DNA of 58,140 nt from Parachlamydiaceae bacterium (GTDB taxonomy: Bacteria; Chlamydiota; Chlamydiia; Chlamydiales; Parachlamydiaceae), in contig JASBUW010000133.1 of the NCBI GenBank assembly GCA_030147755.1, positions 1 to 58,140 on the forward strand, read 5' to 3'. Made by a program: the position numbers and the translations under genes. Of the stretch, positions 16,656 to 25,332 are shown piece after piece; positions within the stretch are counted from its first letter, which is position 1; the number at the start of each line of letters is the position of its first letter. The notes beneath the pieces were generated by a model, which did no database searches, had not been told where the DNA came from, and was given only the letters and a program-made list of their open reading frames with translations.

Positions 16656-17159
16656 CTATTTCACGCATCCACATCCCTGAATGCAAGGACCACACATAAT
16701 GCCTAATCCCATCCCATACATGTCAGCGTTACTGCCTTGTTCTCCATTTAAACGCGTGTCAACAAGTAATTGACTTGTTAACTGCTGCTTTAATTTGTCT
16801 TCACTAAATCCCCGAATGTATTCATGCTTAGCCGCTACACTCGAACTAGAACCAGCAATTTTTTTAAGAAGATAACCTGTTAATAATCCAGCAGGAGCAG
16901 CAAAAGGCACCGTTAAATAGGCAATAAAAACTAAGAGAGATAGACAAGATAACTTGTTTTTTGCACGTTTTACCTCACCAGGAATCAATTCATTGCCTTT
17001 TGCATTCGTAGTGACAGAAATTTTGTAAGATTTTCCAAACAATCCTAAAGGATGAAGTAAGGCATCAGCTGCTTGCTCTACGTACTCTGCCAAACTTGTT
17101 TGATAATTTTTAGGATCTACACCTTCAAATTTGTATTCAACTCTATTAAAAGTAAACAT
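16656..17159 (-). CDS. Unknown small membrane-associated protein
   Basis: This 167-aa protein is not recognised. It has one long hydrophobic stretch (about 70-101, LSCLSLLVFIAYLTV... to a Gly/Leu-rich end) that may be a hairpin in the membrane. It ends in a Cys-rich tail, CGPCIQGCGCVK. A strong ribosome binding site (AGGGGG, 4 nt) precedes the ATG. The upstream 190 bp are very AT-rich and shared with the divergent 499-aa gene. Confidence 0.6.
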   Translation of the reverse strand: MFTFNRVEYKFEGVDPKNYQTSLAEYVEQAADALLHPLGLFGKSYKISVTTNAKGNELIPGEVKRAKNKLSCLSLLVFIAYLTVPFAAPAGLLTGYLLKKIAGSSSSVAAKHEYIRGFSEDKLKQQLTSQLLVDTRLNGEQGSNADMYGMGLGIMCGPCIQGCGCVK

Positions 17160-17352
17160 TCTACCCCCTTATTTATTAATAATTGAATTTATAAATAAAA
17201 TAATAACAAACTAATTTAAATTTAAATTAAATTGAAAATAAATGTGTATTAAATATTTTTATTTATACTTTAAATTAACTTAATAAACAATTAATAATTA
17301 AATCATAAAATTTACACTATCAACAAAAAAAACAAAACAACACGAGTATAAA

Positions 17353-18852
17353 ATGCCAATTTCAATACCAAATCATAATTATAATTATAATAATTTTAAT
17401 TACTTTTATTCTTTAACTCCTAATCTTTCATGTCGTTCATCTATTCTTTATCCTGTAGCGACCTCTTATCCTTTCGCTTTAAGACCAGAAGATTTCAGGA
17501 AACAAGCTGTTGTCCAGGTTCCTTTTTTTCCGACGCAGCATGCTTCTCAAACTCATGATGAATTCAATCTAGAGAAACTTATAGAAGACTTAACTCGTCA
17601 TTTATCCTCTAAATCTACGAGAGACAATTATGTAGATTATTGTGAAGGTTATGACTGGATAGGTGAGCAAGATGTAATCGAAAGCTCTTTGCAAGACGCC
17701 CGACAAAGACAACAGCTTACAGAAAGCTTAGAAGCTTTATTGACAGATATAGGTGTAGAACAAGATGCAGAGGTGATTTTTGAACAGCCAGTTGTGAAAT
17801 TTTTCGATGTAAACGAGATGAAGCCTACCTTAACACCTTTACAAACTGAACAAAAAGAGGAAGAAGACCTCTATTTTGACGAATCTATTGACAAGCAAAA
17901 GACTGTGGACAAACAGAATCCACCTTCTAAGTCAAAAAAAATGTTAAGTAAGCAGAAAAGAAAAAAATTGCATCGTCAAGAACGCATGCTGGAGACTGCA
18001 GAAAGAAAAGCTAAAGAACAACAGGCTGTGAACGAGCAACAACTCAGAGGCTTTACCTTGCAAGCTTTGGAAGATAAAAAACCGTTTAGCACCTGTTTAC
18101 AAGACCTGCTTAATTTAGCAGAAGATTTTAGAAAAGGAAATCTTTCAGAAGATGAAATGAGCAAACGTCATATGTGGAAAAGGTTGAATTTTTTTCATGT
18201 GATGTGTCGTTATATCAGTGAAAAGGCTCCACACTTACAGAAATTTGATTTTCCTTATCATCAAAAAAATCAATTTCAACCTGATTTTTATGTAGTTCCG
18301 TCTTCTTATGCAAGCTCTAAACTCGATCATGAAGGCTATGAACGCGCGCATATTAGTTTATTAAGTAAAATTGCGGTGCAAGAGGAGGATAAGCTCTTTT
18401 CATTACGAGGACCTTTAATTGTTTTGAATCAGCAAACCACGCTTTCTGATTTTTTTAATTTATGTGATATTGCGCCTCAGACGATCAATGCGATTGATGC
18501 CTATGTAGAATGTGAATTGAGAGATTTTGCCTTGCAATTATTGAAAGAAGTCAAAGAAGGGGCTTGCTCTCCTATAGAAGCAGCAAATGATTTGGCTAGA
18601 CATTATGGATGGATTTTAGTTGAACTCCAAGATAGGGTTAGAGAAAAAAATAGCAAAGTACCTAAGAATCATTTTTTAGGAAAAGACTTTGAAAATATAG
18701 TTCAAAAAATTATTCAAGATCGTCAAAAAGCACTTCATTATATTGATGGAATGTTCGCAGCGATTATTCATTTTCGCCATTATGTTTCTCCTCATTTAGA
18801 GAAACAATTAGAATTTGATCGACGTTTTACCTTATATGAGCCTTTAAATTAA
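17353..18852 (+). CDS. Unknown 499-aa protein with basic cluster, candidate effector
   Basis: No family is recognised. The N-terminus is Asn/Tyr-rich (NHNYNYNNFNYF). Residues 191-212 form a strongly basic segment (KSKKMLSKQKRKKLHRQER) followed by a helical ETAERKAKEQQ stretch, which looks like a nuclear-localisation or nucleic-acid-binding patch. The C-terminal half is helical with no membrane span. The low-complexity start, AT-rich promoter region and isolation suggest a lineage-specific, possibly secreted, protein. Confidence 0.6.
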   Translation: MPISIPNHNYNYNNFNYFYSLTPNLSCRSSILYPVATSYPFALRPEDFRKQAVVQVPFFPTQHASQTHDEFNLEKLIEDLTRHLSSKSTRDNYVDYCEGYDWIGEQDVIESSLQDARQRQQLTESLEALLTDIGVEQDAEVIFEQPVVKFFDVNEMKPTLTPLQTEQKEEEDLYFDESIDKQKTVDKQNPPSKSKKMLSKQKRKKLHRQERMLETAERKAKEQQAVNEQQLRGFTLQALEDKKPFSTCLQDLLNLAEDFRKGNLSEDEMSKRHMWKRLNFFHVMCRYISEKAPHLQKFDFPYHQKNQFQPDFYVVPSSYASSKLDHEGYERAHISLLSKIAVQEEDKLFSLRGPLIVLNQQTTLSDFFNLCDIAPQTINAIDAYVECELRDFALQLLKEVKEGACSPIEAANDLARHYGWILVELQDRVREKNSKVPKNHFLGKDFENIVQKIIQDRQKALHYIDGMFAAIIHFRHYVSPHLEKQLEFDRRFTLYEPLN

Positions 18853-18928
18853 TTCTTCTAGATGACTTGCCTCCGCTTCTTGACGTTTCAGATGGTATCT
18901 GTTATGCACAAAGAAAAGGGGGCGATCT

Positions 18929-20350
18929 ATGGGACTTAAAGACTATCATCAAAAACGCAATTTTAGCCAAACAGCAGAGCCTGAAGGCCTTCAAAATTTT
19001 CCTCATCAAGGCGCCTTAGAATTCGTCGTTCAAGAGCATCACGCTTCTCATTTACATTATGATTTCCGTTTAGAAGTTGAAGGCGTTCTTAAAAGTTGGG
19101 CGATTCCTAAAGGACCTTCCCTTGATCCTTCAGAAAAACGGCTGGCTATACAAGTTGAAGATCATCCTTTCGAATATCGTACTTTTGAAGGCACCATTCC
19201 TGAAGGCAATTATGGGGCAGGCATGGTCAAAATTTGGGATAGCGGCACTTACACAGCTGCAAAAGCCACTTCTCGTCAAGAGAGTGAACATCTCTTGTTG
19301 AAAGGGCTTAAAGAGGGTCGCCTCAATTTCATTTTACACGGACAAAAATTGCGAGGAGCTTATTCCTTAATCCGTCTGCGAGGAAATCAAGGTAAACAAT
19401 GGCTACTCATCAAAAAGCGAGACGAATATGCTTCTTCCCCTTCTCAACAAACAAAACTTCCCACAACGACCAAACATCAACCTGTGCTCACACACTTAGA
19501 TAAAATTTATTGGCCTGATGAAGGCTATACAAAGGGAGATTTAATTCATTATTATCAGCAAGTGGCTCCTCTCATTCTGCCTTATTTAAAAGATCGCCCT
19601 GAAACTTTACGTCGCTATCCCAACGGCATCACCGGCACTAGTTTCTATCAAAAAAAAGCGGAACATGTTCCTGATTGGGTAAGAACAGAAAAGATACAAC
19701 ATAAAAATCGTACGGTTGATTATATTTTAATTGAAGATGAACAGAGCCTTTTATATGTCGCGAATTTGGGATGTATTGATTTGAATCCTTTTAATTCGCG
19801 TCTTCAATCTTTGTATTATCCTGACTATCTTGTGATTGATTTAGATCCTGAAAATGTGGAATTCGATCAAGTCATCGAAGTTGCGCGTGTTATTCATCAT
19901 CTATTAGACAAGTGGAGCTTACTTCATGTGTGCAAGACATCAGGCGCAACTGGAATGCATATCTATCTGCCAATGGGAGCACAATACACATTTGAAGAAG
20001 TCAGTCAATTTGCGCATTTAATTGTTCATTTCATCCATCAACAAATTCCCGATTTGACTTCTCTTGAGCGTAGTCCTCGTAAACGTCAACAAAAAGTATA
20101 TTTAGATTATTTACAGAATAATTTTGCTCAAACAGTGGTCGCTCCTTATTCCGTGCGCCCACGACCTGAAGCTCCTGTTTCAACACCGCTTAAATGGTCG
20201 GAAGTCAAAGCGGGTTTAAAGCCAACTGATTTTACGATTAAAACGGTTCTTAAACGCTTTAAAAAAGTGGGAGATTTATTTCAGCCTGCCTTAGGAAAAG
20301 GCATTGATCTTCGGTCTTTACTCAATAATCTTCAGAAAGGCTTATTTTAA
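18929..20350 (+). CDS. LigD-like 3'-phosphoesterase + polymerase/primase, no ligase domain
   Basis: The 473-aa protein has a LigD phosphoesterase domain (about 30-165) with the metal/catalytic residues H37, H43, D45 (HLHYDFRLE) and H79 (EDHPFEY). It then has an AEP-type polymerase domain (about 185-473) with LVIDLDPE (D304, D306), KTSGATGMHIYLP (H344) and YLDYLQNN (D393). Pseudomonas LigD carries an ATP ligase domain between or beside these; no KxDG motif occurs here. It may process 3' ends and fill gaps in non-homologous end joining or base-excision repair with a separate ligase. No Ku gene lies in the window. The ribosome binding site GGGGGC is well placed. Confidence 0.9.
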   Translation: MGLKDYHQKRNFSQTAEPEGLQNFPHQGALEFVVQEHHASHLHYDFRLEVEGVLKSWAIPKGPSLDPSEKRLAIQVEDHPFEYRTFEGTIPEGNYGAGMVKIWDSGTYTAAKATSRQESEHLLLKGLKEGRLNFILHGQKLRGAYSLIRLRGNQGKQWLLIKKRDEYASSPSQQTKLPTTTKHQPVLTHLDKIYWPDEGYTKGDLIHYYQQVAPLILPYLKDRPETLRRYPNGITGTSFYQKKAEHVPDWVRTEKIQHKNRTVDYILIEDEQSLLYVANLGCIDLNPFNSRLQSLYYPDYLVIDLDPENVEFDQVIEVARVIHHLLDKWSLLHVCKTSGATGMHIYLPMGAQYTFEEVSQFAHLIVHFIHQQIPDLTSLERSPRKRQQKVYLDYLQNNFAQTVVAPYSVRPRPEAPVSTPLKWSEVKAGLKPTDFTIKTVLKRFKKVGDLFQPALGKGIDLRSLLNNLQKGLF

Positions 20351-20364
20351 ATGATCCATCTCCC

Positions 20365-20440
20365 TTCTCTGTGTTCTCTGTGCTCTCTGTGGTTATTTAT
20401 TGATTGACCACAGAGGACACAGAGAGAACACAGAGGAGAG
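20365..20440. repeat. CTCTGTG-family inverted repeat, copy 1
   Basis: The arm 20365-20393 (TTCTCTGTGTTCTCTGTG...) and its imperfect inverse 20407-20440 flank a 13-bp AT-rich loop. The element lies between the convergent LigD-like and histone-like genes and may terminate both. Related copies lie at 22309-22380, 34044-34094 and 39651-39726. Similar CACAGAG words are known as dispersed repeats in many environmental bacteria. Confidence 0.85.
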
Positions 20441-20480
20441 AAAAATAAGCTAAACAGTCATGTCAAGCCCATATTTACTT

Positions 20481-21203
20481 CTAAAATGAGAATAAAGAAC
20501 CTAACAAGCTACCAGCAGACTTTTTACGGCTGCTTGCGCTTTTTTTACTAGCTGGTTTCTTTGATCCCTTTGATTTAGAAGCTTGGCTTTTAGCTGCAGT
20601 GCTCTTTACGCTACTCGCCTTCTTTGTGCCTGTTGACTTCTTTGCAGAAGCTTTTTTAGCTGTAGAACGAGATGTTGTAGCTTTGCTCTTAGAAGTTGCA
20701 GTTTTTTTAGGAGCGGCCTTTTTAGAAGCGGCTTTCTTAGGAGCAGTTTTCTTAGAAGCGGCTTTTTTAGGAGCGGCCTTTTTAGAAACTGCCTTTTTAG
20801 GAGCGGCTTTTTTAGGAGCTGCTTTCTTAGAAGCGGCCTTTTTAGGAGCTGCTTTCTTAGCTGTGCTTTTTTTAGCTCCGGTTGCCGTTTTCTTTGCTCC
20901 AGTACTTGCTGTACGCTTTTTAGTACCGGTGCTAGCCGCTTTCTTCTTGATTCCGGCACTTGCAGTGCGTTTCTTAGCCGCTGTTGCTTTTTTTGCACTT
21001 GAAGCACTTTTCTTAGAAGCACTGCTAGTTTTTTTAGCGCCAGATGCCTTTTTAGATGCTCCACCATGAGTTTTATTGACAGTTGCCCAAGCAAGTTTTT
21101 CAGCTTCCGGCTCACTCACTCCTTGGTTTGTGTAACTATCTTCAATGTGTTGGGCTTGTCTTTGTTGTTTATCTGAATAACTAGACTTATCGCCACGGGA
21201 CAT
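20481..21203 (-). CDS. Histone H1/Hc2-like protein with N-terminal stress-type domain
   Basis: The 240-aa protein has two parts. The first 45 residues ([21 protein letters not shown] ... [14 protein letters not shown]) resemble small proteobacterial proteins labelled plasmid-stabilisation or KGG-type stress proteins. The remainder is a Lys/Ala/Ser/Pro tail with 5-residue repeats of the [10 protein letters not shown] kind, like chlamydial Hc2 and eukaryotic H1 tails. It probably condenses DNA. The ATG at 21203 follows AAGGAGGAATGTT; an earlier in-frame ATG at 21230 lacks this. The opposite strand is open only because of the repeat composition. Confidence 0.85.
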   Translation of the reverse strand: MSRGDKSSYSDKQQRQAQHIEDSYTNQGVSEPEAEKLAWATVNKTHGGASKKASGAKKTSSASKKSASSAKKATAAKKRTASAGIKKKAASTGTKKRTASTGAKKTATGAKKSTAKKAAPKKAASKKAAPKKAAPKKAVSKKAAPKKAASKKTAPKKAASKKAAPKKTATSKSKATTSRSTAKKASAKKSTGTKKASSVKSTAAKSQASKSKGSKKPASKKSASSRKKSAGSLLGSLFSF

Positions 21204-21422
21204 AACATTCCTCCTTGTTTGAATGTTCATTTCGCATTAAAATATTTTTTTAGAATTCATGCAAATTTATTCTGCTCTAAAACCGCTTTTAAATCACAAT
21301 TTTTGCATCTTTTTTTTAAAATTTAAAAAACCGTCGATTTTCATTTTCTCTTTTTAACTCTTTAAAAATTATCAAAAAATCTCTGACAACTAGATATGGA
21401 AGATAAAAATATAGATTTCAGC

Positions 21423-21845
21423 CTAACTGAAATAAATCAAGATGGCTCCCATCGCCATGAAACCAATAAGCATAAAACAAGCATGAATAAAGAAACTCTT
21501 CAGTGTTTTGCGTCCCCACAAAACAGCTGAAAAATGTGTAGTGGCTATAAATCCTATCCACATCCAAATGGCCACGCTTATCCCTTCCGTGATCTCTGTT
21601 GCTTGGCTAAGTTGAATGACAACAGCCAATATATACGCCATTACAAGATCTAAAATAAATTCACCCATATAAGAAATCACATGACATCCACAACATTCTT
21701 TATCCGTTGGACAAGCTTCTTCTTCATGCTTGATAGAACGGTGGCCAAAAAGAAAAGGGGCATACCAAATGGATCCCAAAATAAAATAAACAAGCGCTGC
21801 GATGAGAACAGCGCTATATGTCACAGATACATCATTTAAAAACAT
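21423..21845 (-). CDS. DUF1761 family membrane protein
   Basis: The 140-aa protein has four hydrophobic segments and the DUF1761 pattern: an N-terminal ...ALVYFILGSIWYAPFLFG helix, a middle helix with ILDLVMAYILAVVI, and HFSAVLWGRKTLKSFFIHAC. The loop after the first helix carries CPTDKECCGCH, which may bind metal. The function of the family is unknown. AAAGGAG lies 7 nt before the ATG. Confidence 0.8.
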   Translation of the reverse strand: MFLNDVSVTYSAVLIAALVYFILGSIWYAPFLFGHRSIKHEEEACPTDKECCGCHVISYMGEFILDLVMAYILAVVIQLSQATEITEGISVAIWMWIGFIATTHFSAVLWGRKTLKSFFIHACFMLIGFMAMGAILIYFS

Positions 21846-22027
21846 GATTTTTCTCCTTTTAAATAAGTTTCAAAAATTTTTTACCTTAATCTTGATAGAT
21901 GGTCAATCATAAAATAAGAGTGTCCCAAAATAGGTGTTGCGGAGCGATCCGAAGTCACCTCTGTTTGTTATTCTTTACATTTTATCCCTATTTACTTACT
22001 ATAGTTCCATATTTGCAATATGGAGCA

Positions 22028-22080
22028 GGGCGCGTCTTAAAATTTCGAATAGCCGAGATTAGCAATTTTAAGACGCGCCC
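22028..22080. repeat. 17-bp perfect inverted repeat upstream of bS22-like gene
   Basis: GGGCGCGTCTTAAAATT (22028-22044) is perfectly inverted at 22064-22080, with a 19-bp loop. It lies 32 bp before the small ribosomal protein gene. It could be a terminator of an upstream transcript, an operator, or another member of the dispersed palindrome set. Confidence 0.7.
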
Positions 22081-22111
22081 CAAATAACCTGAATTAAGTA
22101 GTGGAGAGGAT

Positions 22112-22201
22112 ATGTCTTCTGTTAAAAAGAAGCGCAAATATAAAATTGCGAAGCATAAGCGTAAGAAGCGTAGCCGACGTGATCGGCACAAGGGAAAATA
22201 A
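22112..22201 (+). CDS. AURKAIP1/COX24-domain ribosomal mini-protein (bS22/mS38-like)
   Basis: This is a 29-aa, extremely basic peptide beginning MSSVKKKRKYKIAKHKRKKR. The pattern KxxRxKIxxHKRKKRxRxxRHKxK matches the small AURKAIP1/COX24-domain proteins of Bacteroidetes and related bacteria, which correspond to mitochondrial mS38 and mycobacterial bS22 near the decoding centre of the small subunit. GGAGAGGA lies just before the ATG. A perfect 12-bp hairpin follows the stop. The gene is easily missed because of its length. Confidence 0.8.
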   Translation: MSSVKKKRKYKIAKHKRKKRSRRDRHKGK

Positions 22202-22208
22202 TCCCCCG

Positions 22209-22247
22209 TCTTGCGAGTTACTTATTTATATAAGATAACTCGCAAGA
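22209..22247 (+). terminator. Stem-loop terminator after the mini-protein gene
   Basis: TCTTGCGAGTTA (22209-22220) pairs perfectly with TAACTCGCAAGA (22236-22247) around a 15-nt loop and is followed by TCATTTCTATT. It starts 8 nt after the stop codon. Confidence 0.7.
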
Positions 22248-22308
22248 TCATTTCTATTGCCAATCGCCCTTTTCTCAAGTCTTCTCATTTAATTATTTTT
22301 ATTTTCTT

Positions 22309-22380
22309 CTCTGTGTTCTCTATGTGCTCTGTGGTTATTTATTTTATTATTTAACCACAGAGCACATAGAGAACACAGAG
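22309..22380. repeat. CTCTGTG-family inverted repeat, copy 2 (perfect 29-bp arms)
   Basis: The arms 22309-22337 and 22352-22380 are perfect inverse copies (CTCTGTGTTCTCTATGTGCT...). The right arm ends 15 bp before the mnmG start, so the palindrome sits in the mnmG leader. If it is transcribed with mnmG the hairpin would affect its 5' end; otherwise the promoter must lie in the arm. Confidence 0.9.
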
Positions 22381-22394
22381 GAATAAGGTTTAGT

Positions 22395-24269
22395 ATGTGG
22401 AAATTTCCTATCCGTTATGAAGTCATCGTCATTGGAGGAGGACATGCTGGCTGCGAAGCGGCATTGGCCTCAGCTCGCATGGGATTGCGCACGCTTTTAC
22501 TCACTATGAATCTCGATACAATTGCTAAAATGAGCTGCAATCCTGCTGTCGGCGGAATCGCTAAAGGCCACATGGTGCGCGAAATCGACGCTCTTGGCGG
22601 TGAAATGGGCAAAGTCATCGATGTCACCGGTATTCAATATCGCATGCTCAATGCAACCAAAGGACCTGCCGTATGGGCTCCCCGTGCTCAAGCTGACAAG
22701 TGGGCTTACCAAATAGAAATGAAACATCGTTTAGAGAAAACGCCTCACCTAGAAATCAAGCAGGGCACGATCGAAGATCTCTGTATCGAAAATGATCGCA
22801 TTACAGGTGTATTGACTAAGGAAGGCATTGCTTATGAATGTCAAGCAGTCGTTTTATCTTCCGGCACATTTTTACGTGGTCTCTTACATATCGGAGAAAC
22901 CAATTATTCAGGCGGCCGAGCAGGTGATCAACCTTCAGTTGGAATGTCCGCCAGTTTAGAAAAATATGGTCTTCAATTGGGACGACTTAAAACAGGAACC
23001 CCCCCACGGGTCAATAAACGCTCGATTGATTATAGTCACACCGAAGAACAACCTGGCGAACCGGGTGTCAAATTCTCTTATGATGAGGAAGGCATTCCCC
23101 GTCTGCCGCAAATTTCTTGCCACATTACTTATACAACGGAAGAAACCAAGAAGATTATTTTAGCCAATATTCACCGCTCTCCTATGTATTCAGGCAAAAT
23201 TACAGGAGTAGGTCCACGCTACTGCCCTTCGATCGAAGACAAAATCGTGCGTTTTTCAGATAAAGAACGCCATCAAATTTTCTTGGAACCTGAAGGATTA
23301 AACACGCAAGAGGTCTATGTCAATGGCGTCTCTTCTTCACTTCCTTTTGATGTACAACTCGATTTTATTCATAGCATTCCTGCTTTGCGTCACGCGGAAA
23401 TTATGCGTCCTGCTTATGCAATTGAATATGACTATGTAGTCAGTGGACAAATCAGTGCCTCTTTAGAATGTAAACAGATTGAAGGGTTATTTTTGGCGGG
23501 ACAAATCAATGGAACATCAGGCTATGAAGAAGCAGCCGGCCAAGGATTAATGGCCGGAATCAATGCGGCTTATAAAGTCATGGATAAGCCTCCCTTGATT
23601 CTCAAACGTTCAGAGGCCTATATTGGCGTGATGATTGATGATCTCGTCACCAAAGGATTGGATGAACCTTATCGCATGTTTACAAGTCGCGCCGAGCATC
23701 GTTTGTTACTCAGACAAGACAATGCGGATTTACGACTGCGCCATTATGGTTACCAGGCAGGCCTCATTGATGAATCTCGCTACCAACGCGTCTGCGACAA
23801 ACAACGTATCATCGAAACTGAAAGTCAACGATTGGGCAAAATTTTTAAACAAATCAGTGGAAAAGGCTATACCTTAGCTCAACTCCTCTGCCGACCTGAA
23901 AACACTTATGCATCTTTGCGAGAGACTTATCCAGATGCGCTGCAAGATTTCGGAGAAGAGATCAATTTTCAAATCGAACTCAATCTCAAATATGCGGGCT
24001 ATATTGGTCGTCAAACGACTGAAGTGGCTAAACTGGCTCATATTGAAAATATCCATATTCCCGCTGAATTTGATTATGCAAACGTCCATGGGTTACGCAA
24101 TGAAGCGCGGCAAAAACTGGCTAAATTTGCTCCCCATACCCTGGGACAAGCACAGCGCATTTCAGGTGTCTCTCCGGCCGATATTTCTATTTTGATGATT
24201 GCGCTTATGCGTGATAAAAAAATGGCGCGGGAAGAAGAAGAATCTTCACCACCGGGTTGTGGTGCATGA
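22395..24269 (+). CDS. mnmG: tRNA uridine-5-carboxymethylaminomethyl modification enzyme MnmG
   Basis: The 624-aa protein shows the MnmG/GidA pattern: FAD motif VIVIGGGHAGCEAA (10-23), MSCNPAVGGIAKGHMVREID, GTFLRGLLHIGE, GRLKTGTPPR, and GQINGTSGYEEAAGQG near residue 371. With MnmE it modifies the wobble uridine of several tRNAs. The C-terminal helical domain that binds MnmE and tRNA is complete. The stop overlaps the ATG of lplA (ATGA), as in the mnmG-lplA pair of Chlamydia. Confidence 0.97.
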   Translation: MWKFPIRYEVIVIGGGHAGCEAALASARMGLRTLLLTMNLDTIAKMSCNPAVGGIAKGHMVREIDALGGEMGKVIDVTGIQYRMLNATKGPAVWAPRAQADKWAYQIEMKHRLEKTPHLEIKQGTIEDLCIENDRITGVLTKEGIAYECQAVVLSSGTFLRGLLHIGETNYSGGRAGDQPSVGMSASLEKYGLQLGRLKTGTPPRVNKRSIDYSHTEEQPGEPGVKFSYDEEGIPRLPQISCHITYTTEETKKIILANIHRSPMYSGKITGVGPRYCPSIEDKIVRFSDKERHQIFLEPEGLNTQEVYVNGVSSSLPFDVQLDFIHSIPALRHAEIMRPAYAIEYDYVVSGQISASLECKQIEGLFLAGQINGTSGYEEAAGQGLMAGINAAYKVMDKPPLILKRSEAYIGVMIDDLVTKGLDEPYRMFTSRAEHRLLLRQDNADLRLRHYGYQAGLIDESRYQRVCDKQRIIETESQRLGKIFKQISGKGYTLAQLLCRPENTYASLRETYPDALQDFGEEINFQIELNLKYAGYIGRQTTEVAKLAHIENIHIPAEFDYANVHGLRNEARQKLAKFAPHTLGQAQRISGVSPADISILMIALMRDKKMAREEEESSPPGCGA

Positions 24270-24991
24270 AACCGCTTTTACATGTGGTAGAATTGACGGA
24301 AGAACCTATTTTGCAACAATTGCAATGGGAAGAAGCGCTTCTTCGCGCCGATGCACGCAATTGGTGCTTGCTGAATCGAGGCTCTCCACCGGCAATTGTT
24401 CTAGGAATTTCAGGGCAAATCCAGCAATTGATTCACCAAGAAAAGTGGTCTCAAGCTCCGGTTCCCCTCATTCGACGATTCAGTGGCGGCGGTACAGTGG
24501 TAGTAGACGAAAACACTTTATTTGTGACGCTGATTTGTCAAGCCCAAGCGGTGTCAGTACCAGTTTTTCCTCGTCCTCTTATGCAATGGACAGCAGATCT
24601 TTACCGCCCCTTATTTAACTCAGTGCCCTTTCACTTAAAAGAAAATGATTATGTGGTGGGGGAACATAAATGGGGCGGAAACGCCCAGTCTATTATCAGA
24701 GGACGCTGGTTGCATCATAGTTCGCTGCTCTGGGATTACAATCCCACCTATATGGATTATTTACAGCAGCCTCCTAAAATGCCGGCTTATCGTCAAGCGC
24801 GTTCTCATACAGATTTTTTATGTCGCTTAAAAGATTATTGGCCGGATTGCCGCTTATTTCAAAATGCATTTATCGAGCAGCTCAGCCAACAATTTGAAAT
24901 TAATTATACGGAAAAAAAAGAGTTAGAGCATATCGCCACTTTACCCCATCGCAAAGCGACATGTTTGATAGGATTTTCAGAAGATTCATAA
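24266..24991 (+). CDS. lplA: Lipoate-protein ligase A family protein
   Basis: The 241-aa protein carries the lipoate/biotin ligase fold signature PLIRRFSGGGTVVVDENTLF (about 70-89) and VVGEHKWGGNAQSI with the active-site Lys. It attaches lipoate (or octanoate) to the E2 and H proteins. It is somewhat short, lacking the C-terminal accessory domain of E. coli LplA, as in other chlamydiae. The ATG overlaps the mnmG stop by 4 nt. It works with lipA and lpdA, found elsewhere in the window, in lipoylation of 2-oxoacid dehydrogenases. Confidence 0.9.
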   Translation: MKPLLHVVELTEEPILQQLQWEEALLRADARNWCLLNRGSPPAIVLGISGQIQQLIHQEKWSQAPVPLIRRFSGGGTVVVDENTLFVTLICQAQAVSVPVFPRPLMQWTADLYRPLFNSVPFHLKENDYVVGEHKWGGNAQSIIRGRWLHHSSLLWDYNPTYMDYLQQPPKMPAYRQARSHTDFLCRLKDYWPDCRLFQNAFIEQLSQQFEINYTEKKELEHIATLPHRKATCLIGFSEDS

Positions 24992-25114
24992 AAAAAATAC
25001 CGCCGAAAGGGACTGGCGAATGCACGATCAACATTTTTTGTGCAAGTGGGTCCACTTCCTAAAGTGCAAGTTCTCGTCGTAAAAACAACTGAAGCTGTTC
25101 CTTTAGCGTTGTAG
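24992..25114 (+). other. Orphan open segment downstream of lplA
   Basis: Directly after the lplA stop, 40 sense codons continue in the same frame to a TAG at 25112 (peptide includes STFFVQVGPLPKVQVLVV). The opposite strand is also open here (including SVVFTTRTCTLGSG). There is no start codon or ribosome binding site. The composition is richer in GC than the rest of the gap. It may be a fragment of a transferred or repeated sequence, or the remains of a gene. The rest of the gap (25115-25270) shows nothing recognisable. Confidence 0.3.
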
Positions 25115-25270
25115 TCCCTTAAAAAATAAATATCGTTGATTGGCTTAACTTAGCCTAACATCCCGATCAGCAGTAAAGCTAGATCTTTATCTTTGTTCAC
25201 CTTTCATTATAAAGCAGATAGATTTCTCTGCCAAGTTGTTTTCAAAGTCTTTGGATGAATCTCAAAAAAA

Positions 25271-25331
25271 TTGACAAATATAAAAATACCCTGTAATTTT
25301 GAAATGAAAGTTCGAAATTACAGGGTATTTT
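25271..25331 (+). promoter_or_regulatory. Promoter overlapped by a perfect 17-bp palindrome (operator)
   Basis: TTGACA at 25271-25276 is a perfect -35 box; a weak -10 (TAATTT) lies 17 bp further on. AAAATACCCTGTAATTT (25283-25299) is perfectly inverted at 25315-25331, immediately before the ATG at 25333. The left arm covers the spacer and -10 region and the right arm the ribosome binding site, so a protein bound here would block the gene. The start-proximal GGG is the only binding-site-like sequence. Confidence 0.6.
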
Positions 25332-25332
25332 C

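Noticed and set aside
20599-21069. Long hydrophobic reading frame opposite the histone-like gene
   Set aside because: It is the complement of the Lys/Ala repeats, which makes a Phe/Leu/Ala-rich frame by composition. It has no binding site, and the minus-strand gene has a strong one.
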